64,000 nt of DNA from Caulobacter sp. S45 (GTDB lineage: Bacteria > Pseudomonadota > Alphaproteobacteria > Caulobacterales > Caulobacteraceae), in the NCBI RefSeq assembly GCF_009765965.1, contig NZ_LMUL01000014.1, positions 2,281,356 to 2,345,355 of the forward strand, read 5' to 3'. Shown one piece after another: positions 27,881 to 37,451 of this stretch; the stretch's first letter is position 1, and every line of letters begins with the position of its first letter. The position numbers and the translations under genes were made by a program. Under the pieces are notes generated by a model. The model had not been told where the DNA came from, did no database searches, and saw only the letters and a program-made list of their open reading frames with translations.

Positions 27881-28980
27881 ATGGACAGGACGTTGAGCGC
27901 GGGTCGAGGATCGCCGGCTTTCTCTGGGCTGCGGGCTTGGGGGAGGCTCAGCTGCAGTGGTTGCCGGGCGACGCCTCCACCCGACGTTATGCGCGGCTCC
28001 AGGCGCCGTCGGGACGCGCCCTGATCCTTATGGATGCGCCACCCACGGCGGAAGGCGCGCCGTCCGGGCCGCAAGCCGATGACGAGACGCGCCGGCGTGC
28101 GGGATACAACGCCATGTCCCGGCTGGCGGCCTGCCGGGTGGACGCGTTCGTGGGCGCCGCCACCTATCTGCACGGCCTCGGCCTATCGGCCCCCGATGTG
28201 GTGGCGTTCGACGTCGAGGCAGGACTGGCGGTGATCGAAGATCTGGGCGACGCCCTGTTCGCCCGCCTGATCGAGGCCGGAGCCGACCCAGAGCCGCTCT
28301 ACGCTGCGGCGGTGGACGTGCTGAGCCGTCTCCACGCCGAGCCGGCGCCGAGCGAGCTGTCCGTCGCGAACGGCGAGGGGTGGCCGCTGCTGTCCTACGA
28401 CGCCCTGGCGCTGAAGACCGGGGCTGACCTGTTCCTGGAGTGGTGGCCTCAATATTCGGGCCTGGGGTCCTTTTCCGCCGACGCCGTCGCCGAATGGGAA
28501 AACTTGTGGGCGCCGATCCTGGCGCGGGGCGAGGCGGGCGCGTCCGTGTTCGCGCATCGCGACTTCCATGCGGAGAACCTGGTGTGGCTGGAAGGACGCG
28601 AGGGGCTCGCCCGCGTCGGCCTGCTCGACTTCCAGGACGCCGTGCGCGCCCATCCCGCCTGGGACCTGCTGTCATTGCTCCAGGACGCCCGTCGCGAGGT
28701 CGAACCCGAGTTGGAGCGAGCCATGCTGGCCCGCTACCTCCAAGGCCATACCGCCGAGGCGCGCGAGGTGTTCCTGTCGGACTATGCGGGCCTGGCGGCG
28801 CTGAACAATGCGCGCATCACCGGCCTGTTCGCACGCCTGTCCAAGCGGGACGGCAAGCCGCGCTATCGCGCCTTCCTGCCCAGGATGTGGCGGCTGCTGG
28901 CGCGCAACCTGGAGCATCCGGACATGGCCGGGCTGCGCGCCTGGTTCGACCGCCACGTGCCGGTCGAGGCGCGGGCGTGA
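27877..28980 (+). CDS. amgK: N-acetylmuramate/N-acetylglucosamine kinase AmgK
   Basis: AmgK phosphorylates the anomeric carbon of MurNAc and GlcNAc in the peptidoglycan-recycling route that bypasses de novo UDP-MurNAc synthesis. The protein belongs to the aminoglycoside phosphotransferase superfamily: GDASTRRYARL near residue 30, and the kinase catalytic segment HRDFHAENLVW followed by LLDFQDAVRAHPAWDLLSLLQDAR. Length 367. It overlaps tsaE (ATGA) and is followed by murU through a GTGA overlap; the AmgK-MurU pairing gives high confidence in function. Confidence 0.93.
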   Translation: MNGQDVERGSRIAGFLWAAGLGEAQLQWLPGDASTRRYARLQAPSGRALILMDAPPTAEGAPSGPQADDETRRRAGYNAMSRLAACRVDAFVGAATYLHGLGLSAPDVVAFDVEAGLAVIEDLGDALFARLIEAGADPEPLYAAAVDVLSRLHAEPAPSELSVANGEGWPLLSYDALALKTGADLFLEWWPQYSGLGSFSADAVAEWENLWAPILARGEAGASVFAHRDFHAENLVWLEGREGLARVGLLDFQDAVRAHPAWDLLSLLQDARREVEPELERAMLARYLQGHTAEAREVFLSDYAGLAALNNARITGLFARLSKRDGKPRYRAFLPRMWRLLARNLEHPDMAGLRAWFDRHVPVEARA

Positions 28981-29702
28981 GCGCCGTTCCGACCACGGCG
29001 ATGGTGCTGGCGGCGGGCCTCGGCACGCGGATGCGCCCGCTGACCGACGATCGGCCAAAGGCGCTGGTGGAGGTCGGCGGCCGGGTGCTGATCGACCACA
29101 TGCTGGACCGGCTGGTCGGGGCCGGTGTCTCGCGGGCGGTGGTGAACGTCCACGCCTTCGCCGACCGGCTGGAGGCGCATCTCGCCAAGCGTAGGTCCGC
29201 GCCGGCCATCGTGATCTCCGATGAACGGGCGCAACTTCTGGAGACCGGCGGGGGCTTGAAAAAGGCCCGCGCCCTGCTCGGCGAGGCGGCCGTCTTCACC
29301 GCCAACATCGATGCGGTGTGGATCGAGAACGGGGAGCCGGCGCTGACGGCGCTTACCCGCGCCTTCGCGCCCGAGGAGATGGACGCCTGCCTGCTGATGA
29401 CCCCCACAGATGAGGCGCTGGGCTTCGACGGGCCGGGCGACTTCTTCATGGCGCAGGACGGGCGGTTGAGTTTCCGCGGCGACGCTCCCAGCGCGCCCTA
29501 CGCCTTCGCCGGAGTGCAGATCTTCAAGCCGGTCCTGGTGGATGGCGAGACCGAGGCGGTGTTCTCCACCTCGCGCATCTGGCGGCGACTGGCCGAGGCG
29601 GGGCGGCTGTATGGCGTCGTGCTCGATGGCGAGTGGATGCATGTGGGCGATCCGGCCGCGCGCGAGGCCGCCGAAGCCCGGTTGGCGGGTTCGGGCGCGT
29701 GA
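28977..29702 (+). CDS. murU: N-acetylmuramate alpha-1-phosphate uridylyltransferase MurU
   Basis: MurU converts MurNAc-1-phosphate and UTP to UDP-MurNAc, the second step of the AmgK/MurU recycling route. The nucleotidyltransferase signature MVLAAGLGTRMRPLTDDRPKAL opens the protein; LLETGGGLKKAR and NIDAVW follow as in known MurU. I place the start at GTG 28977 (GTGA overlap with the amgK stop), giving 241 residues, because the conserved part begins seven residues in; the upstream open frame is a shadow of amgK. The stop overlaps the addB start. Confidence 0.92.
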   Translation: MSAVPTTAMVLAAGLGTRMRPLTDDRPKALVEVGGRVLIDHMLDRLVGAGVSRAVVNVHAFADRLEAHLAKRRSAPAIVISDERAQLLETGGGLKKARALLGEAAVFTANIDAVWIENGEPALTALTRAFAPEEMDACLLMTPTDEALGFDGPGDFFMAQDGRLSFRGDAPSAPYAFAGVQIFKPVLVDGETEAVFSTSRIWRRLAEAGRLYGVVLDGEWMHVGDPAAREAAEARLAGSGA

Positions 29703-32700
29703 GCACGCCCCGCGAGACCCTGTTCGGCGGTTCCGGCCCGCGCTGGTTCACCATCGCCGCCCACCGGCCGTTCCTGGACGACCTCGCCCATGCGCTTGAC
29801 GGCGTCTTTTCGGGCGCCGGACCTGAGGCGTTGGCGGAAGCGGTGGTGTTCACCCCCACACGTCGCGCGGCGCGGGCGCTGGCGGAGGCGTTCGTGCGCA
29901 CCGCGTCGGAGCGGGCGGTGCTGCTGCCCCAGATCCGGGCGCTGGGGGATCTCGACGAGGGCGAGCCGCCGTTCGAGCCGGGCGAGCTGGCGCTGGACCT
30001 GCCGCCCGCCATCACCCCGCTGCGCCGCCGGTTCGAGTTGGCGCGGCTGGTAGTGGCCAACGCCCACCTGTTCGAACGCCGGCTGGACGCCGCCGGCGCG
30101 CTGGAACTGGCCGATGCGCTGGCGAGCTTTCTCGACTCCGTGCAGATCGAAGAGGTGGTCGATCCCGCCCGCGTCGAGTCGCTGGTGGAAGGCGACCTGG
30201 CGCGGCACTGGCGCCGCTCGGCCGACTTCCTGGCCATCGCCACCAAGGCCTGGCCCGCGCGGCTGGAGGAGCTGGGCCTGCTGGACGTCAACGCGCGTCG
30301 GATCGCCTTGCTGCGCGCCCTGGCCGGACAGTGGCGGGCCCGTCCGCCGGAACGTCCGCTGGTGGTGGCCGGGATCACCAACGCCGCACCGGCCATGGCC
30401 GAGCTGTTGCAAGCGGCGGCCGAGGCGCCGCGGGGGTGCGTGGTCTTGCCGGGCCTGGACCTGGACCTGGCCGAGACCGCCTGGGAACAGGTGTCCGACG
30501 CCCATCCCCAGGGCGGGCTGAAGCGCCTGCTGGACCAGGCGGGCGTCGCGCGCGGAGCGGTCAGGCCCTGGCCGGCGCCGGAAGCCCTGGCCGATCAGGC
30601 GCGCGCCCGCTCGCGTCGCCGGGTGGTGAACGAGGCGCTGCGCCCCGCCGACGCCACCGCCGACTGGCTGAAGACCATCGCCGAGCTGCGCCGCCAGGGC
30701 GAGCGCGACGGCGTCGATCCGATCGCCGAGGGCCTGAAGGGCTTGAGCCTGGTCGTCACCCGCGCCGAGGAAGAGACCGCCGAGGCCGCCGCCCTGATGC
30801 TGCGCGAGACCCTGGAGACGCCCGGCCGCACCGCCGCCATGATCACCCCGGACCCGGCGCTCGCCCGCCGCGTCTCGGCGCACTTGGCGCGTTGGGATGT
30901 ATCGGTCGATTCCTCCGCCGGCGCGCCTTTGGCGGAGCTGGGCGCTGGCGTGTTGATCGGGCTGGTCGTGCGCGCCGTGGCCGAACCGCTGGAGCCCGCC
31001 AGCCTGCTGGCGATCGTCAAGCATTCCCGGGTGCGTCTCGGCCTGGATACTGAGACCTTGGAGCGCGCCCGGCGGCGCTTGGAGCGGCGCGGCCTGCGCG
31101 GCGCCCGGCCACGAAGCTGGGACGAGCTCGCCGCCCGTCTCAAGCCCCGGCCAAACGAGGACGCTGTCGCCGTCGTGGGCTCCGTCGAGGCGGCGCAAGC
31201 CTTGTTGCAGGCGTTTCGCGAGGCGCTCGACCTCGCCGCCGCGCCTTTCCGCGAAGGCTTCGCGTCTCCGGCCATCGCCGCACGGGCGCTTGCGGAGGCG
31301 TTGGAGCGGCTGGCCGCCGACGCCGAGGGACGTCCGGGCGGCCTCTGGGGCGCTGCCGATGGCGAGGCCGCCGCCGAGCTGCTGGCCGGGCTGATGCAGG
31401 AGGGCGACGCCCTGCCGGAGTGCTCACCCGCCGCCTTCGCCCAGGTGGTGCGCTCGCTGTTGGCCTCCGCGGCGGTGCGCAGCGGCGGGGCGAGCCACCC
31501 GCGCCTGCGCATCCTCGGCCTGATCGAGGCGCGGCTGATCGGCGCCGACCGGCTGGTGCTGGCCGGACTGGAGGAGGGGGTGTGGCCCCGTCCGGCCGAG
31601 ACCGATCCCCTGCTGTCGCGGCCGATGCGGGCCCAGCTCGGCTTGCCGTCGCCGGAGCGGCGGATCGGATCGGCGGCGCACGACTTCGCCCAGAGCGCCT
31701 GCGCGCCCGAGGTGATCCTACTGACCAGCGAACGGCGGGGCGGTCAGCCGGCGGTGATGTCGCGCTGGCTGTGGCGGCTGCGCACCCTGGCGCGGGGCGC
31801 GAGGCTGGACCTGCCGCGTCGCGACGAGACGGTGGTCTGGGCGCGCGCGCTCTCGGCGCCCCCGGCCGAACCGCCGCCAAGCCTGAAGCCGGCCCTGCGC
31901 CCCGCCGCTAGGCCGCCCGTCGCCGCGCGCCCGACCCAGTTCTCCGTCACCGACGTGGAGAAGCTGGTCCGCGACCCCTACGCCGTCTACGCCCGCAAGG
32001 TGCTGGGCCTGCGCCAGCTCGAACGACCCGACGAACGGATCGAGGCGCGGGCGCGCGGCACCGCCATCCACGCGGCCTTCGAGCGCTTCGGGGCCGGCTG
32101 GCCGCCGCCGAACGCCGAGGACGCCGGCGCTGTCTTTGCCGACTTCTACATGCAGGCCCTGCGCGACCAGGGCGCGCCCGACAGCCTGCTCGCGCGTGAG
32201 GCTGTCCTGTCCGTCCGCGCCGGCGAGTGGGTGGCGGAGATGGAGCGGGAGCGCCGCGGCGCCTGCCGCGAGGTGCTGGTCGAGCGCCAGGGCGTCATCG
32301 AATTGGGCGACACCACCCTGACCTGCCGGGCGGATCGCATCGAGGTGACGACGTCCGGCGCCCATGTGCTGGACTTCAAGACCGGGCGCATCCCGACCGA
32401 CAAGGAGGTGCGCACCGACTTTGCGCCCCAGCTGACCCTCACCGCGGCGATCCTGATGAACGGCGGGTTCGAGGGCCTTGGCCAAATGGCGCCGGGTGAT
32501 CTGGTCTATCTCCAGGTCAATGGCCGCCGTCCGCCGGGTCGGGTCGAGGTGCGGGTAGGGGCTGTCGACAGCGAGATCGCGGCGGTTTCGGCGCTGGCGG
32601 GGTTCGAGGCGTTGCTGGAGCGCTATCGCGATCCGAATACGCCCTACGTCTCCCGCATCGCGCCGTGCTTCGTGGCCGAGCAGGTCAGTGACTACGACCA

Positions 32701-32755
32701 CCTCGCCCGCGTGCGCGAATGGTCGGCCGCATCCGACGAGGAGGAGGGGGAATGA
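29699..32755 (+). CDS. addB: Double-strand break repair protein AddB (alphaproteobacterial type)
   Basis: AddB is one half of the AddAB helicase-nuclease that processes broken DNA ends for recombination. The 1018-residue protein has a degenerate helicase N-terminus (VVFTPTRRAARALAEAF) and a C-terminal RecB-type PD-(D/E)XK nuclease domain with ARGTAIHAAFERFGAGW and VLDFKTGRIPTDKEV (catalytic D and K). The cysteine quartet for an iron-sulfur cluster of Firmicute AddB is not visible. I set the start at GTG 29699, which overlaps the murU stop in a GTGA. It is coupled to addA by ATGA. Confidence 0.93.
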   Translation: MSTPRETLFGGSGPRWFTIAAHRPFLDDLAHALDGVFSGAGPEALAEAVVFTPTRRAARALAEAFVRTASERAVLLPQIRALGDLDEGEPPFEPGELALDLPPAITPLRRRFELARLVVANAHLFERRLDAAGALELADALASFLDSVQIEEVVDPARVESLVEGDLARHWRRSADFLAIATKAWPARLEELGLLDVNARRIALLRALAGQWRARPPERPLVVAGITNAAPAMAELLQAAAEAPRGCVVLPGLDLDLAETAWEQVSDAHPQGGLKRLLDQAGVARGAVRPWPAPEALADQARARSRRRVVNEALRPADATADWLKTIAELRRQGERDGVDPIAEGLKGLSLVVTRAEEETAEAAALMLRETLETPGRTAAMITPDPALARRVSAHLARWDVSVDSSAGAPLAELGAGVLIGLVVRAVAEPLEPASLLAIVKHSRVRLGLDTETLERARRRLERRGLRGARPRSWDELAARLKPRPNEDAVAVVGSVEAAQALLQAFREALDLAAAPFREGFASPAIAARALAEALERLAADAEGRPGGLWGAADGEAAAELLAGLMQEGDALPECSPAAFAQVVRSLLASAAVRSGGASHPRLRILGLIEARLIGADRLVLAGLEEGVWPRPAETDPLLSRPMRAQLGLPSPERRIGSAAHDFAQSACAPEVILLTSERRGGQPAVMSRWLWRLRTLARGARLDLPRRDETVVWARALSAPPAEPPPSLKPALRPAARPPVAARPTQFSVTDVEKLVRDPYAVYARKVLGLRQLERPDERIEARARGTAIHAAFERFGAGWPPPNAEDAGAVFADFYMQALRDQGAPDSLLAREAVLSVRAGEWVAEMERERRGACREVLVERQGVIELGDTTLTCRADRIEVTTSGAHVLDFKTGRIPTDKEVRTDFAPQLTLTAAILMNGGFEGLGQMAPGDLVYLQVNGRRPPGRVEVRVGAVDSEIAAVSALAGFEALLERYRDPNTPYVSRIAPCFVAEQVSDYDHLARVREWSAASDEEEGE

Positions 32756-35700
32756 GCGTCTTGCATCTCGATCCCCAGGTCCGCGCCGCCGATCCCGATG
32801 CGTCGGCCTTCGTCACCGCCAACGCCGGGTCGGGCAAGACCAAGACCCTGGTGGACCGGGTGGCGCGGCTGCTGCTGCGTGGTGCGCGGGCCGAAGCGAT
32901 CCTGTGCGTCACCTATACCAAGGCCGCCGCCGCCGAGATGCAGCGTCGCCTGTTCGACCAGCTTGGCGGCTGGTCGATGCTGGACGACGTGGCGTTGGGG
33001 GCCAGGCTCGCGGCGATCGGCGAGAACCCCCGCGACCTGTCGCGCGCCCGCACCCTGTTCGCCCGCGCCCTGGAAGCGCCGGGCGGGCTGAAGATCGAGA
33101 CCCTGCACGCCTTTTGCGAGAAGCTGCTGCGGCGCTTTCCGCTGGAGGCGGGCGTCTCGCCGGGCTTCGAGGTGCTGGACGACGCGGCCGCCGCCGACAT
33201 CGCCGCCCGCGCGAGAGACCGGGTCGCCCGCGCCGCCATGGCCGGGACGCCGGGCCTGGCGCAAGCCTATGCCGAGATGGCGGTGGCGCTGGACTTCGCC
33301 AGCTTCGAGCAGATGTTCCTGGATTTCCAGGTCCGGCGCGAGGCCATCGGCGAGCACCTGCGCGGGATCGGCGGCGTCGCGGCCCTGCCGCGGGTCGCGG
33401 CCCACGCCGCTGGGCTGGACGCGCCCGTCCCTGCCGCTGCGCTGGAGGCGGCTGCGATGAGCCCGCCCGCGTTCGATCCCGAGCTGTGGCGCGCGGGCGC
33501 CGTCGTCCTGACCGATGGTGGCGGCAAACAGGACGGCGAGCGGGCGCTGAAGATGGCGGCTGTGGCGGAAGGCTTGGCCCCGTTCGAGGACGCCGTCTCG
33601 ATCTTCTGCACCGCCAAGGGCGAACCGGCCAAATGGCTGGAGACCTCGGCCGTGCTGAAGCGCGAGCCCTTGCTTCATATGCGCCTGCTGGCCGAGCGCG
33701 ACCGCTTGCTGGCGATCGCCGCCATGGCCAAGGCCGCGCGGGTGGCCGAAGGCACGGTCCACGCCCTGACGCTTGCGGCCCACTACATCGCCGCCTTCGA
33801 CGCGCTGAAGACCGAGCGCGGGGTGCTGGACTTCGCCGACCTGATCTCGCGGGCGCGGGCCTTGCTCAACGACCGCGAGGACGCCGCCTGGGTGCTCTAC
33901 AAGCTCGACGGCGGCATCGACCACGTGCTGGTGGACGAGGCCCAGGACACTGCGCCGGAGCAGTGGGAGATCCTCTCAGCCCTGACCGCCGAATTCTTCG
34001 CCGGCTCCGGCGTGCGTGGCGAGGGCGCGGTGCGCACCGTGTTCGTGGTCGGCGACGAGAAGCAGTCGATCTACTCGTTCCAGGGCGCGATCCCGGAGCG
34101 GCTGGCGGAGGAGGCGGTGCGCTACGCCGACGCCGCGTCAGGGGTGGAGCATCCCTTCGCCCAAGTACCGCTGCAGGTGTCCTATCGCTCCACGCCCGAG
34201 GTGTTGGCCTTCGTCGACGCGGTGTTCGAGCCGCCAACCCTGCGCGCGGCGCTGCAGCCTCGGCCCGAAGGGCTGGACGGGGCGGACGAGTTGATCCGCC
34301 ACATCGCCCATCGCTCCGCCGACGCCGGGACCATCGACCTGTGGCCGCTGGAGCGTGAGGAGCCGAGCGAGGAGCGTCGGGCCTGGGACGAGCCGCTGGA
34401 CGTGGGTGCGCGTCGCGGCGCTCACCGCCGGTTGGCCGAACGGATCGCCGACGAGATCAAGGCCATCGTCGCGCGCGGCGACCGGGTCGGGAGCGGCGAC
34501 AAGGCGCGCCCAGCGGTATGGGGCGACGTGCTGATCCTGGTGCGCAAGCGCAAGGCCCTGTTCCAGGAGCTGCTGCGCGCGCTGAAGCACAAGGGGGTTC
34601 CCGTGGCGGGCGCCGACCGGCTGGTGCTGTCGGAACATCCGGTGTTCGAGGACCTGCTGGCGCTCACCCGCTTCGTGCTGTTCCCGTTCGACGATCTGAC
34701 CCTGGCGGCGGTGTTGCGCAGCCCCCTGTGCGGCCTGGATGAGGACAGCCTGTTCGCCCTCGCCCACGGCCGCAGCGGCGCGCTGTGGTTCGAGCTGCAG
34801 CACCGGGCCGGCGAGCGGGTGGAATGGGGGACGGCCCACGACCTGCTGGCCTGGGCGATGGAAACGGCGGCGCGCGTCTCGCCCTTCGCCTTCTACGGGC
34901 GGCTGCTGAGCCGGCTCGACGCGAACGGCATGTCCATGCGCCAGCGCTTCGCCACCCGGCTGGGGCCGGAAGCGGGCGACGCCCTGGACGAGATCCTGGC
35001 TCAGGCCCTGGCGGCGGAGCAGCACGGCGTGCGCGACCTGGAGCGCTTCGCCGACGCGGTGGGCCGGCTGCACTTGACCGTGAAGCGCGAGATGGACGCC
35101 CCGGCCGAGGGCGGCGCGATGGGCGAGGTGCGCATCCTCACCGCCCACAGCTCCAAGGGGCTGGAGGCGCCGATCGTCTTCCTGCCCGAGACGGTGGGCG
35201 CGGGTGAGCCGCGCGGCTCACCCCTGCTGGAGACTGGTGACGGCGGTTTCCTGTGGTGCGCATCCAAGGGCGCCGACTGCGAGGCGTCAGGCCAGGTGCG
35301 CGCCCTGCGCGAGGCGCGGGCGGCGCGCGAGGACATGCGGCTGCTGTACGTCGCCCTGACCCGCGCGCGCGACCGGCTGGTGATTGCGGGGCGGATCAAC
35401 GCGCTGGCCAAGCTCGAGACGGTGAAGGGCTGGTGGGCGCCGATGCGCGACGCCTTCGACCATCCGGACCTGACGGGGCGGGTGCGGGACCTGTCGCGCG
35501 AGGACGGCGAGATCATACGCCGGTTCGGGCCGGACCCGGTCCCGGCGCCGGCGCGGCCTTCGACGCTGATCGAACATCAGGCGCCGCCGATGTGGCTCTG
35601 GCGGTTCGCGCCCGGCGAGCGGGAAACCGGCGGCCCGGCCGCGCCGTCCGGGGCGGAGCAAAGCTATCACGGCCCGGCGCCCTCCCCGCTGTCCACCCGC

Positions 35701-36231
35701 TTCGGCCTGGGGCGGTTCCGGCGGGGCGAGCTGATCCACCGCCTGCTGCAGGTGTTGCCCGACCTGCCGCCGCATCTGTGGGAGAACGGCGCGGCGCGGC
35801 TGCTGGAGAAGGAGCCTGGGCTTGACGCCGAGCAACGGGCCGAGATGGCCGAGGCGGCGCTGAGGGTGCTGAACGACGCCCGCTTCGCCGAGGTGTTCGG
35901 GCCGGGCTCGCGGGCGGAGGCGGCGGTGGCCGGCACGGCGTCGTCCTTGCCGGCGGGGATGACCATCTCCGGCCGGGTGGACCGGATGACGGTGTCGGCG
36001 GACCGGGTGCTGGTGGTCGACTTCAAGACCAACCGCCCCTCGCCCGACGTCATCGAAGACGCCGACCCGGCCTATCTGACCCAGATGGCCATCTATGTCG
36101 CGGTGCTGGGCGCGGTGTTCCCGGAGCGGCGGGTGGAGGCGGCGCTGGTCTGGACGGATGGGCCCAAGCTCATGCCGGTGCCGGACGAACTGATGACCGC
36201 CGCCCTGGCCAGGCTGCACGCGCAGGCGTGA
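32752..36231 (+). CDS. addA: Double-strand break repair helicase AddA
   Basis: AddA is the UvrD-like helicase subunit with its own nuclease. Seen in order: Walker A NAGSGKTKTLVDRVARL near residue 24, CVTYTKAAAAEM (motif Ia), LVDEAQDTAPEQWEIL (motif II), VGDEKQSIYSFQGA, LTAHSSKGLEAPIVFLPE, LLYVALTRARDRLVIAG (motif VI), and a C-terminal nuclease motif VLVVDFKTNRPS. Length 1159 is normal. ATG 32752 overlaps the addB stop and has GAGGAGGGGG upstream. The two subunits are made at a fixed ratio by coupling. Confidence 0.95.
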   Translation: MSVLHLDPQVRAADPDASAFVTANAGSGKTKTLVDRVARLLLRGARAEAILCVTYTKAAAAEMQRRLFDQLGGWSMLDDVALGARLAAIGENPRDLSRARTLFARALEAPGGLKIETLHAFCEKLLRRFPLEAGVSPGFEVLDDAAAADIAARARDRVARAAMAGTPGLAQAYAEMAVALDFASFEQMFLDFQVRREAIGEHLRGIGGVAALPRVAAHAAGLDAPVPAAALEAAAMSPPAFDPELWRAGAVVLTDGGGKQDGERALKMAAVAEGLAPFEDAVSIFCTAKGEPAKWLETSAVLKREPLLHMRLLAERDRLLAIAAMAKAARVAEGTVHALTLAAHYIAAFDALKTERGVLDFADLISRARALLNDREDAAWVLYKLDGGIDHVLVDEAQDTAPEQWEILSALTAEFFAGSGVRGEGAVRTVFVVGDEKQSIYSFQGAIPERLAEEAVRYADAASGVEHPFAQVPLQVSYRSTPEVLAFVDAVFEPPTLRAALQPRPEGLDGADELIRHIAHRSADAGTIDLWPLEREEPSEERRAWDEPLDVGARRGAHRRLAERIADEIKAIVARGDRVGSGDKARPAVWGDVLILVRKRKALFQELLRALKHKGVPVAGADRLVLSEHPVFEDLLALTRFVLFPFDDLTLAAVLRSPLCGLDEDSLFALAHGRSGALWFELQHRAGERVEWGTAHDLLAWAMETAARVSPFAFYGRLLSRLDANGMSMRQRFATRLGPEAGDALDEILAQALAAEQHGVRDLERFADAVGRLHLTVKREMDAPAEGGAMGEVRILTAHSSKGLEAPIVFLPETVGAGEPRGSPLLETGDGGFLWCASKGADCEASGQVRALREARAAREDMRLLYVALTRARDRLVIAGRINALAKLETVKGWWAPMRDAFDHPDLTGRVRDLSREDGEIIRRFGPDPVPAPARPSTLIEHQAPPMWLWRFAPGERETGGPAAPSGAEQSYHGPAPSPLSTRFGLGRFRRGELIHRLLQVLPDLPPHLWENGAARLLEKEPGLDAEQRAEMAEAALRVLNDARFAEVFGPGSRAEAAVAGTASSLPAGMTISGRVDRMTVSADRVLVVDFKTNRPSPDVIEDADPAYLTQMAIYVAVLGAVFPERRVEAALVWTDGPKLMPVPDELMTAALARLHAQA

Positions 36232-36320
36232 TCGCGACGCCCCTTGATTGGCGGCCCCGGCGGGTTACATGGCTCCCCTAAGGTGGACGGACATCGATTC
36301 CGTCCCGAAGGAGCACTCAG

Positions 36321-36656
36321 ATGGCCACGGTCAAGGTCACCGACGACAGTTTCGAACAGGATGTCCTGAAGGCGGGCGGTCCCGTCCTGGTGGACTTCTG
36401 GGCGGAGTGGTGCGGGCCCTGCAAGCAGATCGCGCCGGCGCTCGACCAGATTTCCGAGGAGTTCGGCGGCAATGTCACCATCGCCAAGGTGAACATCGAC
36501 GAGAGCCCCGGCACGCCCTCGCGCTACGGCGTGCGCGGCATCCCGACCCTGATGCTGTTCAAGGACGGGCAGATGACCTCGATGAAGGTCGGGGCCATGC
36601 CCAAGTCCAAGATCCTGGAATGGCTGGGCGAGGCGGGCGTCTCCCGCGAAGCCTAG
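36321..36656 (+). CDS. trxA: Thioredoxin TrxA
   Basis: This is a small cytosolic dithiol oxidoreductase. The redox motif [13 protein letters not shown] and the cis-Pro segment [11 protein letters not shown] are present; length 111 is usual. A good ribosome site (GAAGGAGC) lies just upstream of ATG 36321. The 90-base gap after addA contains a small inverted repeat, GGACGG...CCGTCC (36285-36305), which could attenuate or process the message; it has no T run. The addA-trxA order is common in this group of bacteria. Confidence 0.97.
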   Translation: MATVKVTDDSFEQDVLKAGGPVLVDFWAEWCGPCKQIAPALDQISEEFGGNVTIAKVNIDESPGTPSRYGVRGIPTLMLFKDGQMTSMKVGAMPKSKILEWLGEAGVSREA

Positions 36657-36665
36657 CCGGCTAAG

Positions 36666-36845
36666 CTAGTCCCGTTCGCGCCGCATCTGGTCGAGCCTTT
36701 GCTTGGCCTGGTCGGCGCGGGCGGCGTCCAGCGCCTTCTGCGCGCCGGTGCGGCCGAACTTGACGCGGTTCTCCGCCGCACGCGCCTGATCCTCGGCCTT
36801 CACCCGCGCCTTGCGGGCCTTGTTCAGGTTGATCGGCTCGGCCAT
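36666..36845 (-). CDS. DUF4169 family small protein
   Basis: This 59-residue gene runs from ATG at 36845 to TAG at 36668-36666. The product starts MAEPINLNKARKARVKAE and continues with an Arg/Lys/Glu-rich helix containing AAENRVKFGRTGAQKA, which is the hallmark of DUF4169; function unknown. Its ATG shares one base with the TGA of the GST gene (36847-36845), so it is translation-coupled to it. It ends 9 bases from trxA, convergent with it. Confidence 0.85.
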   Translation of the reverse strand: MAEPINLNKARKARVKAEDQARAAENRVKFGRTGAQKALDAARADQAKQRLDQMRRERD

Positions 36846-37435
36846 CAGGCCGCGGCCTTCTCGAGCGACCGCTGGAAAGCGGGCCGCGCCTCCAGGCGTT
36901 GCTTGTAGGCCTCGATGGCGTCGCTCTTGGGCAGGAGCCGGGCGGCGATCTGGAAGGTGCTGCCGATCAACACGTCCACAGTGCTGAACGTGTCGCCCAA
37001 GATGTAGGCGTTCTTCTCCAAGGTCTCGGCGAGGCGCTGCTCCATCAGGGCGGGATCGCCCCAGCCGACGCTGACCGGGTTGAACCCTTGGGCGCCCACG
37101 GCCTTGGACATCAAGCCCGGTTCGATCACGCCGGCATAGTAGGCCAGCCAGCTCAGATAGGCGCCGCGCCCGCGTTGGCCGACCTTGGGGCCGAGCTTTG
37201 CGGCCGGGAAGGCGTCGGACAGGTAGAGGCAGATGGCCGCCGACTCGGTGACGATCTCGCCGTCGTGGTCGAGCGCCGGGACCTTCTTCAGCGGATGGAT
37301 GGCGCGGTAGCTCTCCGGCACGCCGCCCTCGGCGCGGATGTCGATCCGCTCCAGGGTATAGGGCTCGCCGATCTCCTCCAGCAGCCAGACGATGCGCGAG
37401 GAGCGGGTCTGGGGGCAGTGATAGAGCTTCAGCAT
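36845..37435 (-). CDS. Glutathione S-transferase family protein
   Basis: The 196-residue cytosolic protein has the N-terminal thioredoxin-like GST fold (MLKLYHCPQTRSSRIVWLLEE with the Ser/Cys of the active site, KVPALDHDGEIVTESAAICLYL with the glutathione-binding ES) and a helical C-terminal domain. I start it at ATG 37435 because the family begins there; an upstream open frame to 37504 has no support. The second gene of the pair, DUF4169, starts on its stop codon. Substrate unknown; likely detoxification or stress related. Confidence 0.9.
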   Translation of the reverse strand: MLKLYHCPQTRSSRIVWLLEEIGEPYTLERIDIRAEGGVPESYRAIHPLKKVPALDHDGEIVTESAAICLYLSDAFPAAKLGPKVGQRGRGAYLSWLAYYAGVIEPGLMSKAVGAQGFNPVSVGWGDPALMEQRLAETLEKNAYILGDTFSTVDVLIGSTFQIAARLLPKSDAIEAYKQRLEARPAFQRSLEKAAA

Positions 37436-37451
37436 CGGCGGTCCCTCCGGT

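Noticed and set aside
29498-31198. A 566-codon open frame on the minus strand across murU and addB
   Set aside because: Low-complexity Gln/Gly/Ala/Arg composition typical of antisense frames; the plus-strand genes carry clear motifs.
32688-34358. A 556-codon plus-strand frame within addA
   Set aside because: Frame-shifted shadow of addA with Arg/Gly/Ala-rich sequence and no motif.
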